Positions 17,523 through 26,036 of a stretch of DNA of 64,000 nt are shown piece by piece; within the stretch, counting starts at the first letter, position 1; the number at the start of each line of letters is the position of its first letter. The DNA comes from Haloarchaeobius litoreus (lineage in GTDB: Archaea > Halobacteriota > Halobacteria > Halobacteriales > Natrialbaceae). The DNA lies in NCBI RefSeq assembly GCF_024495425.1, contig NZ_JANHJR010000002.1, positions 930,001 to 994,000 of the forward strand, written 5' to 3'. The position numbers and the translations under genes were made by a program. Below the pieces are notes generated by a model. The model did not search any database, was not told the origin of the DNA, and worked only from the letters and a program-made list of their open reading frames with translations.

Positions 17523-18674
17523 ATGGATTTCGCGCTGTCAGACGAGCAGAAACAGATCAAGGAGGAGGTCGCTCGCTTCGCCGAGAACGAAGTGAAGCCG
17601 GTCGCACAGGAGTACGACGTCGAGGAGAAGTACCCGTGGGAGGTCATGGAGAAGGCCGCCGACGCCGGGCTGCTCGGTGCCCACATCCCGTTCGACTACG
17701 GCGGAGCCGACTACGGCAACCTCGAATCCGCGCTCATCACCGAGGAGCTGTTCGCGGTCGACCCCGGCATCGGCCTCTGTCTCACCTCCGCGTCCTTCGG
17801 CGCGGACGCCATCATGGAGTTCGGGACCGAGGAGCAGAAGGAGCGCTTCCTCTCGCCCATCCCCGAGGGTGAGGCCATCATGGGCGCGGCCATCTCGGAA
17901 CCCGACACCGGCTCCGACGTCTCCTCCGTCTCCACGCAGGCCGAGAAGGACGGCGACGAGTGGGTCATCAACGGCACCAAGATGTGGATCACCAACGGCT
18001 CCATCGGCGACTACTACGTCGTCCTCTGCCAGACCGACCCCGACGCCGAGGGCCGCTACAACGGCTTCAGCCAGATCGTCGTCGAGGCAGACCGCGACGG
18101 CTTCGAGGCCGAGAAGATCACCGGCAAGCTCGGCATCCGTTCGTCGGACACCGCCGAGCTCATCCTCAACGACGTGCGCGTCCCCGAAGAGAACCTCATC
18201 GGCACCCGCGGCATGGGCTTCCTCCAGCAGATGCAGTTCTTCGACGAGACCCGCACCGCCGTCGCCGCACAGGGCGTCGGCATCGCCAAGGGCGCGAACG
18301 AGGCCGCGCTCTCGTACGCCCAGGAGCGCGAGCAGTTCGACCGGCCCATCTCGGACTTCCAGGCCATCCAGCACAAGCTCGCCGACATGCACACCCGCAC
18401 CGAGGCCGCCCGGATGCTGACCTACAAGGCCGCCTGGAACGTCGACCAGGGCGAGGACATCACCAAGCTCGCCTCCATGGCCAAGGAGTACGCCTCCCGC
18501 GTCGCCGTCGACGTCGCCAACGAGGCCGTCCAGATCCACGGCGGTGCCGGCTACGTCAACGACTTCCCCGTCGAGCGGTTCTACCGCGACGCCAAGATCA
18601 CCCAGATCTACGAGGGCACCACCGAGATACAGAAGAACATCATCGCCCGCGAGCTGCTCGGGAAGGGCTACTAG
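17523..18674 (+). CDS. Acyl-CoA dehydrogenase
   Basis: A 383-residue FAD acyl-CoA dehydrogenase, paralogous to the one at 10481. Signature stretches include [50 protein letters not shown] and [20 protein letters not shown]. The C-terminal [20 protein letters not shown] holds the catalytic glutamate of the butyryl/short-chain type. The ATG follows a TATA box by about 27 bp, so the mRNA is probably leaderless. It forms a divergent pair with the hydroxyacyl-CoA dehydrogenase/hydratase fusion, covering the first three steps of a beta-oxidation turn; a thiolase is not present in the window. Confidence 0.95.
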   Translation: MDFALSDEQKQIKEEVARFAENEVKPVAQEYDVEEKYPWEVMEKAADAGLLGAHIPFDYGGADYGNLESALITEELFAVDPGIGLCLTSASFGADAIMEFGTEEQKERFLSPIPEGEAIMGAAISEPDTGSDVSSVSTQAEKDGDEWVINGTKMWITNGSIGDYYVVLCQTDPDAEGRYNGFSQIVVEADRDGFEAEKITGKLGIRSSDTAELILNDVRVPEENLIGTRGMGFLQQMQFFDETRTAVAAQGVGIAKGANEAALSYAQEREQFDRPISDFQAIQHKLADMHTRTEAARMLTYKAAWNVDQGEDITKLASMAKEYASRVAVDVANEAVQIHGGAGYVNDFPVERFYRDAKITQIYEGTTEIQKNIIARELLGKGY

Positions 18675-18696
18675 GCGACGACCTTTTTCTTCGTTG

Positions 18697-18809
18697 GGTC
18701 GCTCGCTGCGCTCGCGACCACTCCTCGAAAAAGCTCGGCCAAAAAGGCCGGGCGCTCACTGCGTTCGCGCCCGGTGAACCGCGCAAAGCGAGGCGACGCA
18801 GTCGCCTCG
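18697..18809. repeat. Cluster of intergenic palindromes
   Basis: Four perfect hairpins follow the acyl-CoA dehydrogenase gene. GGTCGC/GCGACC (18697-18702 and 18714-18719) encloses an 11-base loop. GGCC-AAAAA-GGCC spans 18737-18749. CCGGGCGC/GCGCCCGG (18748-18755 and 18767-18774) encloses another 11-base loop. CGAGGCGAC-GCA-GTCGCCTCG spans 18789-18809. The first and third share a loop theme, TC[GA]CTGCG[CT]TC, also seen at 4657-4685. The whole gap 18675-18956 has no credible gene. T-rich CTTTTTCTTC at 18682-18691 may end the upstream transcript. Confidence 0.7.
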
Positions 18810-18956
18810 TTGGCGAACGGGCCGGAGCCCTCGGAGGCCCGTGAGCCCGCTTCGCTCGCGCGGACGTTCACCTCCTTTCTGTGTCGGCTCGGGTTCGTGG
18901 AGCGGCCGTGGAGGGTCGTGTCACCGGGTGGTTGGTCGGTCGTTGCCGCACAGCTG

Positions 18957-19661
18957 CTACTCCGGCTTCGGCACGTAGACGAGCGGGACGTGGCCCCAGG
19001 CCCACCGCTTCTCGGGCTTCTCGGCGACCGCCCAGATGCTGCGGGGCCAGGTGCCGACGGCGTTGCGGATGGCGTCGAACGAGAGCGTGCTCTCCTCAGC
19101 CATCACGAGGCCGAAGCGCTCCCCGTACTCGCCGGGGTCGCGCCGCGGGTCGTCGCTCTCCTCGAGTTCGGCGTGCTGGGCGCGGAACTGGGCCGCGCCG
19201 AACTCGTTCACGTACCCGAGCACGAGGTGGCCGCCGGGTGCGACCGCGTCGTACATGTTCTGGAGGGCCTGCTCGGACTCGGTCACGTAGGCGAGGGTGC
19301 CGTAGCACAGGACGAGGTCGAACTGGCGGCCGGGGTCGAACTCGGGGAGGACCGTGCGCTCGAAGCTGACGTTCTCGAGCCCCTCTCCCGTGGCACGTTC
19401 GCGGTTCTCGTCGAGGATGGCCTCGGCTGCGTCGTAGCCGACGACGTCCGCGTCGGGGTACCGTTCCGCGAGGTCGAACGTGACGACGCCCGGACCGCAG
19501 CCGACGTCCGCGACGGAGTCGATACCGCCCGTTTCGGTGATGAGGTCGGCGAGCGCCTCCCTCACGTGGTGTGCGCTCGGAGTCGCGCTCTCGTGGTCGT
19601 CCGTGTCCGCGGTGCGCCAGAACTCGTCCCAGTCGATGGTCTGCTGGTGTGTCTCTGTCAT
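18957..19661 (-). CDS. Class I SAM-dependent methyltransferase
   Basis: A protein of 234 residues starting MTETHQQTIDWDEFW. It has the SAM-binding motif VADVGCGPGVVTFDLAERYP, the acidic second motif (DVVGYDAAEAILDENRE), and the FDLVLCYGTLAYV segment followed by a proline-free motif III (VAPGGHLVLGYVNEFGAAQF). It belongs to the broad methyltransferase family 11/25 group, and nothing indicates the acceptor. An ATG at 19700 would add 13 residues of Thr/Arg-rich sequence that does not look like a family N-terminus. It stands alone, flanked by the palindrome cluster and a divergent DNA glycosylase gene. Confidence 0.85.
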   Translation of the reverse strand: MTETHQQTIDWDEFWRTADTDDHESATPSAHHVREALADLITETGGIDSVADVGCGPGVVTFDLAERYPDADVVGYDAAEAILDENRERATGEGLENVSFERTVLPEFDPGRQFDLVLCYGTLAYVTESEQALQNMYDAVAPGGHLVLGYVNEFGAAQFRAQHAELEESDDPRRDPGEYGERFGLVMAEESTLSFDAIRNAVGTWPRSIWAVAEKPEKRWAWGHVPLVYVPKPE

Positions 19662-19905
19662 CGTTATTGTCGGTCTTCGTCTGTTTTCCGTCGTTGTCAC
19701 TCGGCGTCGCTGTTCGCTGACGTGGCGTATTGCCGGCCTGTCGGGCTTCTTGCCGGGATTGAGGGATAGCTGCCGCTACTCCATAAAAGTTGCCAAAATT
19801 GTTTAGCTTACTCCTTGCTTACATATTCTCCCGCCGGGCACTTAGTCGTTTCGGGAGTGGAGTGGACCGCTTATCCCCGTCCGGGTCCTGGGGTCCGGTA
19901 CACAG

Positions 19906-20481
19906 ATGAGTCAGGACGCGTACGACCACCTCCGAACCGACCCCGAGCTGGGTACCGTCGTCGAGGAGCACGGTGCGCTCGAACTGGAGCCGGCCGACGA
20001 CCTGTTCGAGCGGCTGGTCCGGTCCATCGTCAGCCAGCAGGTCTCCACGTCGGCGGCGACCGCCATCAGGGAGCGCCTGTACGACGCGGTCGAGATAACG
20101 CCGGCGGCCATCCTCGCCGCCGATGAGTCGACGCTGCGCGACGCCGGGCTCTCCGGGCAGAAGGTAGGGTACGTCCGAAACGTCGCCACGGCGTTCGAGG
20201 AGCACGGCTTCACGGCCGCGTACTTCGACGAACTGTCCAACGAGGCCGTCGTCGACGAACTCACCGACATCAAGGGAATCGGCGTCTGGACCGCCAAGAT
20301 GCAGCTCATGTTCAGTCTCGCTCGCCCCGACGTGTTCCCGGTCGAGGACCTCGGCATCCGGAACGGTATGTGCGCGCTCTACGGCGACGAACTGACCCGC
20401 GGCGAGATGGTCGAGACCGCCGAGCGGTGGCGGCCGTATCGTTCGTACGCGTCGCTCTACCTCTGGCGGACCGTAGACTGA
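19906..20481 (+). CDS. DNA-3-methyladenine glycosylase (AlkA/HhH-GPD family)
   Basis: A base-excision repair glycosylase of 191 residues. It has SIVSQQVSTSAATAI, the helix-hairpin-helix LTDIKGIGVWTAKMQLMFSL, and the catalytic aspartate in VFPVEDLGIRNG, the usual order for AlkA-type enzymes that excise alkylated purines. The length is that of the compact archaeal/bacterial forms lacking the N-terminal TBP-like domain of E. coli AlkA. A CTTATCC box near 19870 precedes the ATG with a short leader. No alkylation-response partner lies next to it. Confidence 0.9.
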   Translation: MSQDAYDHLRTDPELGTVVEEHGALELEPADDLFERLVRSIVSQQVSTSAATAIRERLYDAVEITPAAILAADESTLRDAGLSGQKVGYVRNVATAFEEHGFTAAYFDELSNEAVVDELTDIKGIGVWTAKMQLMFSLARPDVFPVEDLGIRNGMCALYGDELTRGEMVETAERWRPYRSYASLYLWRTVD

Positions 20482-20738
20482 GCGAACCCCATCGGCAGAC
20501 CGGTAGAAACGACGGGCAAGTTCACCGCTGTCCCCGGGGAGAGCGTAGTTCTCCCGCCACCGTCGGTAAAATTAGGCCGTCCACACGTCCACCGTAGCAC
20601 AGAACCGCGGACCACTCGTTCTCCTTTCACTCGGCTTGGGAGGCGCAAGTGGCACTTTCACCACGGACGAGGCGAACTGAGCCGGTGAGACCGGTTCACA
20701 CGACAGCGAGCGGGACGGTCTCGGGATAATTCGCGCAG

Positions 20739-20744
20739 TTTTAA
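20739..20744 (+). promoter_or_regulatory. TATA box of the NhaC-type antiporter gene
   Basis: TTTTAA at 20739-20744 is 26 bp before the ATG at 20771, the spacing of a leaderless haloarchaeal promoter. The remainder of the 289-bp gap after the glycosylase gene shows no gene or repeat. Confidence 0.55.
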
Positions 20745-20770
20745 CGAGTGCGCGACTGACCCCTCGCCCA

Positions 20771-22309
20771 ATGGTAGAGACGGAGTCGGCCGAACCTGCC
20801 GATGCATCGGACCCACCCGACCTGGAGTTCTACGGTGGGCGTGCCGCGAGCGCGGTCCCGCTCGCCGTGTTCGTCGCCTGGGCAATCTTCCAGAGCGGCG
20901 TCCTCGGTGTCGGCGACACGCAAGGACTGGTCGTCGGGATGCTCGTCGGCCTCATCGCCGGGCTGTTCCTGGTGAGGGGCTCGTGGAAGGACTACGCGGA
21001 CACCATCTTCGACGGGATGACACAGCGCGTGGCGGCGACCGCGGTCGTCGCCTGGCTCTGGGCGGGCATGTTCGCGAACGTGCTCCGGGCGGGCCAGTTC
21101 GTGAACGGCCTCGTCTGGGCCGCCGACGTCACCGGTGTCGCGGGCGACCTCTTCCCGGCGCTGACGTTCGTGCTCGCCGCGCTGCTCGCGACCGGTATCG
21201 GGACCGGCTACGGCACCGCGATCACGTTCACGACCGTCGTCTTCCCCGCGGGTCTCCTGCTCGGGGCGAACCCGACGCTGCTCTTCGCCGCCATCCTCTC
21301 CGGTGCGGTGTTCGGCGACAACCTCGCGCCGGTCTCGGACACGACCATCGTGAGCGCGGTCACCCAGGACGCCGACATCGGGGGTGTCGTCTCCTCGCGG
21401 CTGAAGTACGCGCTCGTCGCGGCGGTGTTCGCGTTCGCGGCGTACGTCCTCGCCGGCCTGTCGATGTCCGGCATCGAGGTAACCGGTGCGGGGACGAGTC
21501 TCGCAGAGCAGGCGAACGTGGCTGGCCTCGTCCATCTGGTCTCGATGGGCGTCGTCATCGTGACGGCGATACGGGGCCGTCACATCGTCGAGGCCGTCTC
21601 CTGGGGGCTCCTGACCGCCGTCGTGGCGAACCTCGCCCTCGGGCTCTCCTCGCTGGCGGACATCGTCGTGTTCGTCGCGCCCGCCGAGACGAGCCTCGCG
21701 TCCGAGTTCGCGTGGCTCCCCATCGTCCGGATCGCCGGGCCCGACGAGTCCGTCGCCGTCGGTGGGGCGCTCTACGACGGTGCGGTCGGGTTCTTCCCGC
21801 TCATCGTCCTGACGCTGCTCATCGTCGCGGCCGCGGAGATCATGATCCGCGGCGGCGGCTTCGAGGCCATCCTCGACTTCCTCATCGGCTCCGTCGCGAC
21901 GACTGTCCGCCGTGCGGAGCTGACGATGGTTCTGGGGACGGCGCTGGTCAACGGGATGATCACCATCAACACCGCGGCCGAGATCGCCATCGCTCCGTAC
22001 ATCGCGCGGCTGGGTGGGCGGTTCAACCTGAACGGCTACCGGCGCGCCAACATCCTCGACGCGAACACCTCTGCCCTCGGCTACATCTTCCCGTGGGGTG
22101 GCGGCCTGCTCGCGGGCTACGGCGCGATGACGAGCCTGACCGAGAGCGTCCCCTGGTTCACCGAGGCGATGGTGGTCAACCCGGTCACCGTCTGGCCGTA
22201 CGTCTTCCACGGCTGGTTCCTCGTGGCGGTGTTCGTCTTCGCGGCGTGGACCGGCTACGGCCGCGAATACGTCCACGACCGCCAATCCGCGGAGGTGGAG
22301 CGCGTATGA
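20771..22309 (+). CDS. nhaC: NhaC-family Na+/H+ antiporter
   Basis: A polytopic membrane protein of 512 residues with about eleven to twelve hydrophobic helices. Conserved stretches of the NhaC family are visible: TGIGTGYGTAITFTTVVFPA, a helix with GAVFGDNLAPVSDTTIVSAV, and ILDANTSALGYIFPWGGG. NhaC exchangers remove Na+ (or organic ion pairs) in exchange for protons, an expected housekeeping need in high salt. The stop overlaps the start of the next small gene by four bases, so the two are translationally coupled. Confidence 0.9.
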   Translation: MVETESAEPADASDPPDLEFYGGRAASAVPLAVFVAWAIFQSGVLGVGDTQGLVVGMLVGLIAGLFLVRGSWKDYADTIFDGMTQRVAATAVVAWLWAGMFANVLRAGQFVNGLVWAADVTGVAGDLFPALTFVLAALLATGIGTGYGTAITFTTVVFPAGLLLGANPTLLFAAILSGAVFGDNLAPVSDTTIVSAVTQDADIGGVVSSRLKYALVAAVFAFAAYVLAGLSMSGIEVTGAGTSLAEQANVAGLVHLVSMGVVIVTAIRGRHIVEAVSWGLLTAVVANLALGLSSLADIVVFVAPAETSLASEFAWLPIVRIAGPDESVAVGGALYDGAVGFFPLIVLTLLIVAAAEIMIRGGGFEAILDFLIGSVATTVRRAELTMVLGTALVNGMITINTAAEIAIAPYIARLGGRFNLNGYRRANILDANTSALGYIFPWGGGLLAGYGAMTSLTESVPWFTEAMVVNPVTVWPYVFHGWFLVAVFVFAAWTGYGREYVHDRQSAEVERV

Positions 22310-22578
22310 GCGTCCTCTCGTCCGTGTTCGCCGGCATCGGCTTCCGGACGCGAACCCCGTCGTTCACTCCCGGGCAGGAGGTGACCGCGTTCGTCAGCGG
22401 GGTCCAGGACGGCGACGCGGTGCTCCGGATCGGCGACTCGCGGCTCGCCGTGTCGGGCGTCGACGACCCGAGCGCACTCGTCGACGAGCGGGTCCTGGTC
22501 CGCGTCGAGGCGTTCGACGAGTCGAGCCACTCCGGCAGTGCGACCCTCGTCGACGTCATCGAGGGGCGCGGACTGTAG
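22306..22578 (+). CDS. Small beta-rich protein coupled to the antiporter gene
   Basis: A protein of 90 residues, MSVLSSVFAGIGFRTRTPSF onward, with alternating strands (EVTAFVSGVQDGDAVLRIGDSRLAV; ERVLVRVEAFDES) that suggest a five-strand OB/TRAM-like barrel. Small proteins with this pattern and an SxHSGxA segment near the end are widespread in haloarchaea as an uncharacterised family (DUF7513, if my memory is right). It overlaps the antiporter stop by ATGA and so is in the same operon. A role with the antiporter is possible but not shown. Confidence 0.7.
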   Translation: MSVLSSVFAGIGFRTRTPSFTPGQEVTAFVSGVQDGDAVLRIGDSRLAVSGVDDPSALVDERVLVRVEAFDESSHSGSATLVDVIEGRGL

Positions 22579-22716
22579 TCGGCGACTGCCCGCCCGTTAA
22601 CCGACGAACCGGCGGGAGGAGACGGCGAAGCTACCCGCGAGCGAACCACCTATTGGCCTCGGTTGCGTCGCCCCGACGATGACAGGCGTCCGTCGTGCTG
22701 GCGAGGTGTCGCGCGA

Positions 22717-23445
22717 GTGAGCGTCCGGAGCGACGCGGCCGAGGGAGCCCGCGCCATCGGCCCGTTCATGCTCGGAGTCGTCCCGTTCGGGCTCATCACC
22801 GGTATCAGCGCGATCGAGGCCGGATTCGATGCCGTGCAGACGGTCGCGATGTCGGTCCTGGTCTTCGCCGGCGCGTCCCAGCTCGCGCTCATCGAGCTCG
22901 TGGGTGACGGGGCCCCGGTCGCGGTCGTCGTCGCGACCGCGGCCGTCGTCAACCTCCGCTACCTGATGTACAGCGCGTCCATCGCACCCTACTTCCGTGA
23001 CTTCTCGCCGCCGTGGAAGTGGCTCTCGGCGTACGCGCTGACCGACCAGTCGTACGCCGTCGCCGTCACGTCGTTCCGCGACGACGAGCCGTCCAAGCAC
23101 CGACGGCGCTGGTACTACCTCGGCGCGGCGTTCGCCCTCTGGGGGGTCTGGGTCGTGTCGACGGCCGTCGGGGTCGTCATCGGCGGGAGCGTCCCGCCGG
23201 GCCTCTCGCTGGAGTTCGCCGTCCCGTTGACGTTCCTCGCACTGCTCGTCCCGTCCCTGAAGGACCGCCTCAGCGGGCTGGTCGGCGTGATCGCGGGGGG
23301 CGTGGCCATCCCGGCGGCCGCACTCCCGCTGGACCTCGGGCTTGTCGCCGCCGCGCTGATCGGGCTGACCGTCGGCGTCCTCGTCGACACGTTCACCGAC
23401 TGGGCGGACGACGAGCCGGCCGGCGAAACGGAGGGCGAGCCATGA
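22717..23445 (+). CDS. azlC: AzlC-family branched-chain amino acid exporter subunit
   Basis: A membrane protein of 242 residues matching AzlC: RAIGPFMLGVVPFGLITGIS at the start, MSVLVFAGASQLALIEL, then VVNLRYLMYSASIAPYFR and YALTDQSYAV. The usual partner AzlD follows with a four-base ATGA overlap. Together they form a branched-chain amino acid (or azaleucine) exporter of the AzlCD/BrnFE type. The first ATG-like codon in frame is a poor fit, so I choose the GTG at 22717, which reads MSVRSDAAEGARAIGPF. A 13-residue open frame starting at the ATG at 22679 overlaps this GTG (GTGA) and could be a coupled leader peptide. Confidence 0.88.
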   Translation: MSVRSDAAEGARAIGPFMLGVVPFGLITGISAIEAGFDAVQTVAMSVLVFAGASQLALIELVGDGAPVAVVVATAAVVNLRYLMYSASIAPYFRDFSPPWKWLSAYALTDQSYAVAVTSFRDDEPSKHRRRWYYLGAAFALWGVWVVSTAVGVVIGGSVPPGLSLEFAVPLTFLALLVPSLKDRLSGLVGVIAGGVAIPAAALPLDLGLVAAALIGLTVGVLVDTFTDWADDEPAGETEGEP

Positions 23446-23774
23446 GCTACGACGCCACGACGCTCTGGGGTATCGTGGCTGCCGTGGGCGTCATCACGCT
23501 CGCGCTTCGGCTCTCGTTCATCCTGCTGTTCGGCCGGGTCGACGATATCCCGAACCGCGTCGAACGGACGCTGGAGCTCGTCCCGGCGGCGGTGCTCGCC
23601 GCACTCGTGGTACCGGCGGTCGTCGCGCTCGACACCAGCCTGGCGCTGCAGGCCGAGCCGGCGAAGGTCGTCGCGGCGGTCGTCGCCGCGGCTGTCGCCT
23701 GGCGCACCGAGAACGTCCTCGCGACCATCGCGGTCGGCATGGGCGCACTCTGGCTTGTCGGGATGGTCGTCTGA
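23442..23774 (+). CDS. azlD: AzlD-family exporter subunit
   Basis: A small membrane protein of 110 residues with about four hydrophobic segments. TLWGIVAAVGVITLALRLSF, LELVPAAVLAALVVPAVVAL and the Arg-containing WRTENVLATIAVGMGALW stretch are characteristic of AzlD, the short partner of AzlC. Its ATG overlaps the azlC stop by four bases, so the pair is cotranslated. It has no function alone. Confidence 0.88.
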   Translation: MSYDATTLWGIVAAVGVITLALRLSFILLFGRVDDIPNRVERTLELVPAAVLAALVVPAVVALDTSLALQAEPAKVVAAVVAAAVAWRTENVLATIAVGMGALWLVGMVV

Positions 23775-23955
23775 GCAGGCCACGAGGACGACGAATATCC
23801 GTATGTCACCCCAGTATCGTCTGATTCTGACCATTCTAACGGTTCCAATGGTGATATCTGGAAAGGGGCCGTCATATACCTGCTATCGGGAGAAGCAGGC
23901 GAACCTTCGTAAATGACACAGTATTAAGTGTGGTGGCCACAACTTGGGCAAGTGT

Positions 23956-23977
23956 CATTCCCACCTGTCAGGGAATG
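23956..23977. promoter_or_regulatory. Inverted repeat upstream of winged-helix regulator gene
   Basis: CATTCCC (23956-23962) and GGGAATG (23971-23977) form a perfect 7-bp inverted repeat with an 8-base spacer. It ends seven bases before the ATG at 23985 and about 29 bp after a TATTAAG box (23921-23927), so it covers the expected transcription start or leader. It could be an autoregulatory operator for the encoded regulator or a short mRNA hairpin. Confidence 0.45.
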
Positions 23978-23984
23978 GGGAACC

Positions 23985-24596
23985 ATGGGAACCACGACTG
24001 ACACCACCACGACAGAGACCACACCGACCGACTCGAATCGACCACCGGACGGCGGCGGCCCGTCGAAGGGGGAGCTGTTCGAGGCGCTCTCGAACGACCG
24101 ACGCCGGGAGACGCTGCGGTACCTGCTCCGACAGGAGGACGGGGAGACCACGAAGGGGGAGGTCGCCCGTCACATCGCTGCGCAGGAGACCGACAAACCC
24201 GTCGAGCAGGTGACCTCCGACGAGCGGAAACGGGTGTACATCGCCCTCCACCAGACCCATCTGCCCAAGCTACACGACCTCGGGCTCGTCGAGTACGACT
24301 CCTCGCAGGGGGCCCTCCGACTCAGCGACACGTGCGATGGACTGGCCGTGTATCTGGACGTCGAGGCCGGCGACGACGCTGGTGACACACATCCCTGGGG
24401 ACGGTACTCCCTCGGCATCGGCCTCGCAGGCCTCGGCGTCAGCGGCGTCCTCGCGACCGGCATCGGCCCGGCGACGGTCGGGCCGGGGCTCGGTGTCGCG
24501 GCGGCGCTCGCACTCGCGGTCACCGTGACCGGTGTCGCACAGACGTACGGGGAAGAACTGGACCCGCTACCCGCTGGCGAGGAGCTCGAACGGTAG
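23985..24596 (+). CDS. Winged-helix regulator with two C-terminal membrane helices (DUF7344-like)
   Basis: A protein of 203 residues. Residues about 22-110 form the haloarchaeal winged-helix domain with ELFEALSNDRRRETLRYLL, an extended turn, then VYIALHQTHLPKLHDLGLVE, close to what is named DUF7344. Two glycine-rich hydrophobic segments follow (SLGIGLAGLGVSGVLATG; GVAAALALAVTVTGVA), so it is probably a membrane-tethered transcription factor. The Thr-rich first 20 residues are likely disordered. The ATG at 23985 is chosen over an earlier frame opening that would run through the inverted repeat. It converges with the RimK-fusion gene with no bases between them. Confidence 0.8.
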   Translation: MGTTTDTTTTETTPTDSNRPPDGGGPSKGELFEALSNDRRRETLRYLLRQEDGETTKGEVARHIAAQETDKPVEQVTSDERKRVYIALHQTHLPKLHDLGLVEYDSSQGALRLSDTCDGLAVYLDVEAGDDAGDTHPWGRYSLGIGLAGLGVSGVLATGIGPATVGPGLGVAAALALAVTVTGVAQTYGEELDPLPAGEELER

Positions 24597-25955
24597 CTAC
24601 TCGAGGGTCTCCTCCTCTTCCTCGCGGTCCTCGCTGTCGCTCCCGGCGTCGACGCGCTTGGACACGTCCACCTGGTAGTTCCCGAGGATGTCGCGGCCGA
24701 GGAGGATGGGGTAGTCCATGTGCGAGCGGTCCTCGACGCTCGCCGTGACGGTGTGCTGCTGGCCGCCCACGCCGACCACGAGATCGACGACGGGCCGGGA
24801 CTTTCCCTGCTTCAGGCTGCCGGATTTGACGCGCATCACGGACTTGATCGGGCCGGCACCGACGTCGGCCGCCAGCCGGGTGTCGATGCTCGTCCGCGTC
24901 GCGCCCGTGTCGGACTTCGCGATGACCGTCTTCGAGCCGGAGGTGCCGGAGACGACGACCTCCTCGGTGTAGCCGACGACGAGCGGCTCGTCGCTCGTCG
25001 TCTTCGACTTGATGGGCGTACACGCCGGCATCGAGTCGTCGAGCGTCGCGGAGAGCTCGCGGACGCGCTCGTCGTCGACCTCGCCGCCGGCCTCCTCGAT
25101 GGCGAGCTTCGCGATGTACGGCGCGGGCGACCGCTCGGTCGCCTTGTACAGGCCCTTGAAACCGGCCGTCGGGTTCACCTCGAGGACGAACCAGCCGTCG
25201 TCACCCTCGACGATGTCGACGCCCGCGTAGTCCAGGCCGACGACCGAGGCGGCCCGCTTCGCAATCTTCTTGACCGTGGTCGGCAGGTCCTCGGTCGCGT
25301 CCTGCACGTCGCCACCCAGTGCGACGTTCGTCCGCCAGTCGTTGTCCGGCGCGTAGCGGTACATCGCCCCGACGACCTTGTCGCCGACGACGTAGACGCG
25401 GATGTCGCGGTGGCGCTCGCCGTCGCGCTCGATGAGCTTCTGGAGGAACGCGTACCGGTTCCCGACCTTCGCGTTGACCGGGTCGCCCTGGCCGACCTTC
25501 CAGGTGCCGCCGCCGTGGGTCCCGATGGCGGTCTTGTAGACGGCCTCCTCGCCGAACTCGTCCCGGTGGGCGTTCAGCTCGTCCGAGTCGAGCGCCATCA
25601 GTGCCTCGGGGACCTGGATACCCTCGTCCGCGAGGGCCGCGGCGCTCGCGATCTTGTGGGTCGCCCGGAGCGTCGCCGACGGCTCGTTCAGCATCGGTCG
25701 CAGCGTCGCGATCGTGTTCGCCAGGCCGAGCTCCTCGCACGGCTGTTCGGTGTTCGAGAGGAGCATCCGGTTCGCGACGACGTCCACGTCCGGCTTGAGC
25801 GTGGCCCCGTCAGGACCGACGCGGACCGAGGTGTTCTCGGTGCGGAGCCACTCCGGCTCGTGCCCCAACTCCTCGATCGCGTTGCAGATCGCCTTCGATT
25901 CCTTGCTGCTGTGGAGACTGAGAACCCCCACCGTCACTGGAGAAGATGTACCCAT
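24597..25955 (-). CDS. RimK-type ATP-grasp ligase fused to a retropepsin-like (RimB/zinc protease) domain
   Basis: A protein of 452 residues. Residues 1-300 are a RimK/LysX ATP-grasp ligase (KIASAAALADEGIQVPEAL; nucleotide-binding AIGTHGGGTWKV; metal ligands in WFVLEVNPTAGFKGL). Residues about 335-440 form a retropepsin-like domain of the 'ATP-dependent zinc protease' or RimB family: a DTGATRTSID catalytic-type loop and the later YPILLGRDILG strand. RimK enzymes add glutamate or other acidic residues to proteins or small metabolites, and RimB-type domains are known to work with RimK on poly-glutamate products. Having both in one chain suggests making and trimming of the same peptide bonds. 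A TTTTTGA box about 27 bp upstream supports the start at 25955. The substrate is unknown. Confidence 0.88.
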   Translation of the reverse strand: MGTSSPVTVGVLSLHSSKESKAICNAIEELGHEPEWLRTENTSVRVGPDGATLKPDVDVVANRMLLSNTEQPCEELGLANTIATLRPMLNEPSATLRATHKIASAAALADEGIQVPEALMALDSDELNAHRDEFGEEAVYKTAIGTHGGGTWKVGQGDPVNAKVGNRYAFLQKLIERDGERHRDIRVYVVGDKVVGAMYRYAPDNDWRTNVALGGDVQDATEDLPTTVKKIAKRAASVVGLDYAGVDIVEGDDGWFVLEVNPTAGFKGLYKATERSPAPYIAKLAIEEAGGEVDDERVRELSATLDDSMPACTPIKSKTTSDEPLVVGYTEEVVVSGTSGSKTVIAKSDTGATRTSIDTRLAADVGAGPIKSVMRVKSGSLKQGKSRPVVDLVVGVGGQQHTVTASVEDRSHMDYPILLGRDILGNYQVDVSKRVDAGSDSEDREEEEETLE

Positions 25956-26036
25956 AGCGGATTGACTCGACCCCACATCAAAAACGTTGCCAGTTCCGAG
26001 CAGCCCTGTGCCGGTCACGCACGGGGGATGCGAGTC

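Noticed and set aside
18675-18956. A gene in the gap between the acyl-CoA dehydrogenase and the methyltransferase
   Set aside because: Frames on both strands are made of hairpin sequence and have no start with a promoter or any domain.
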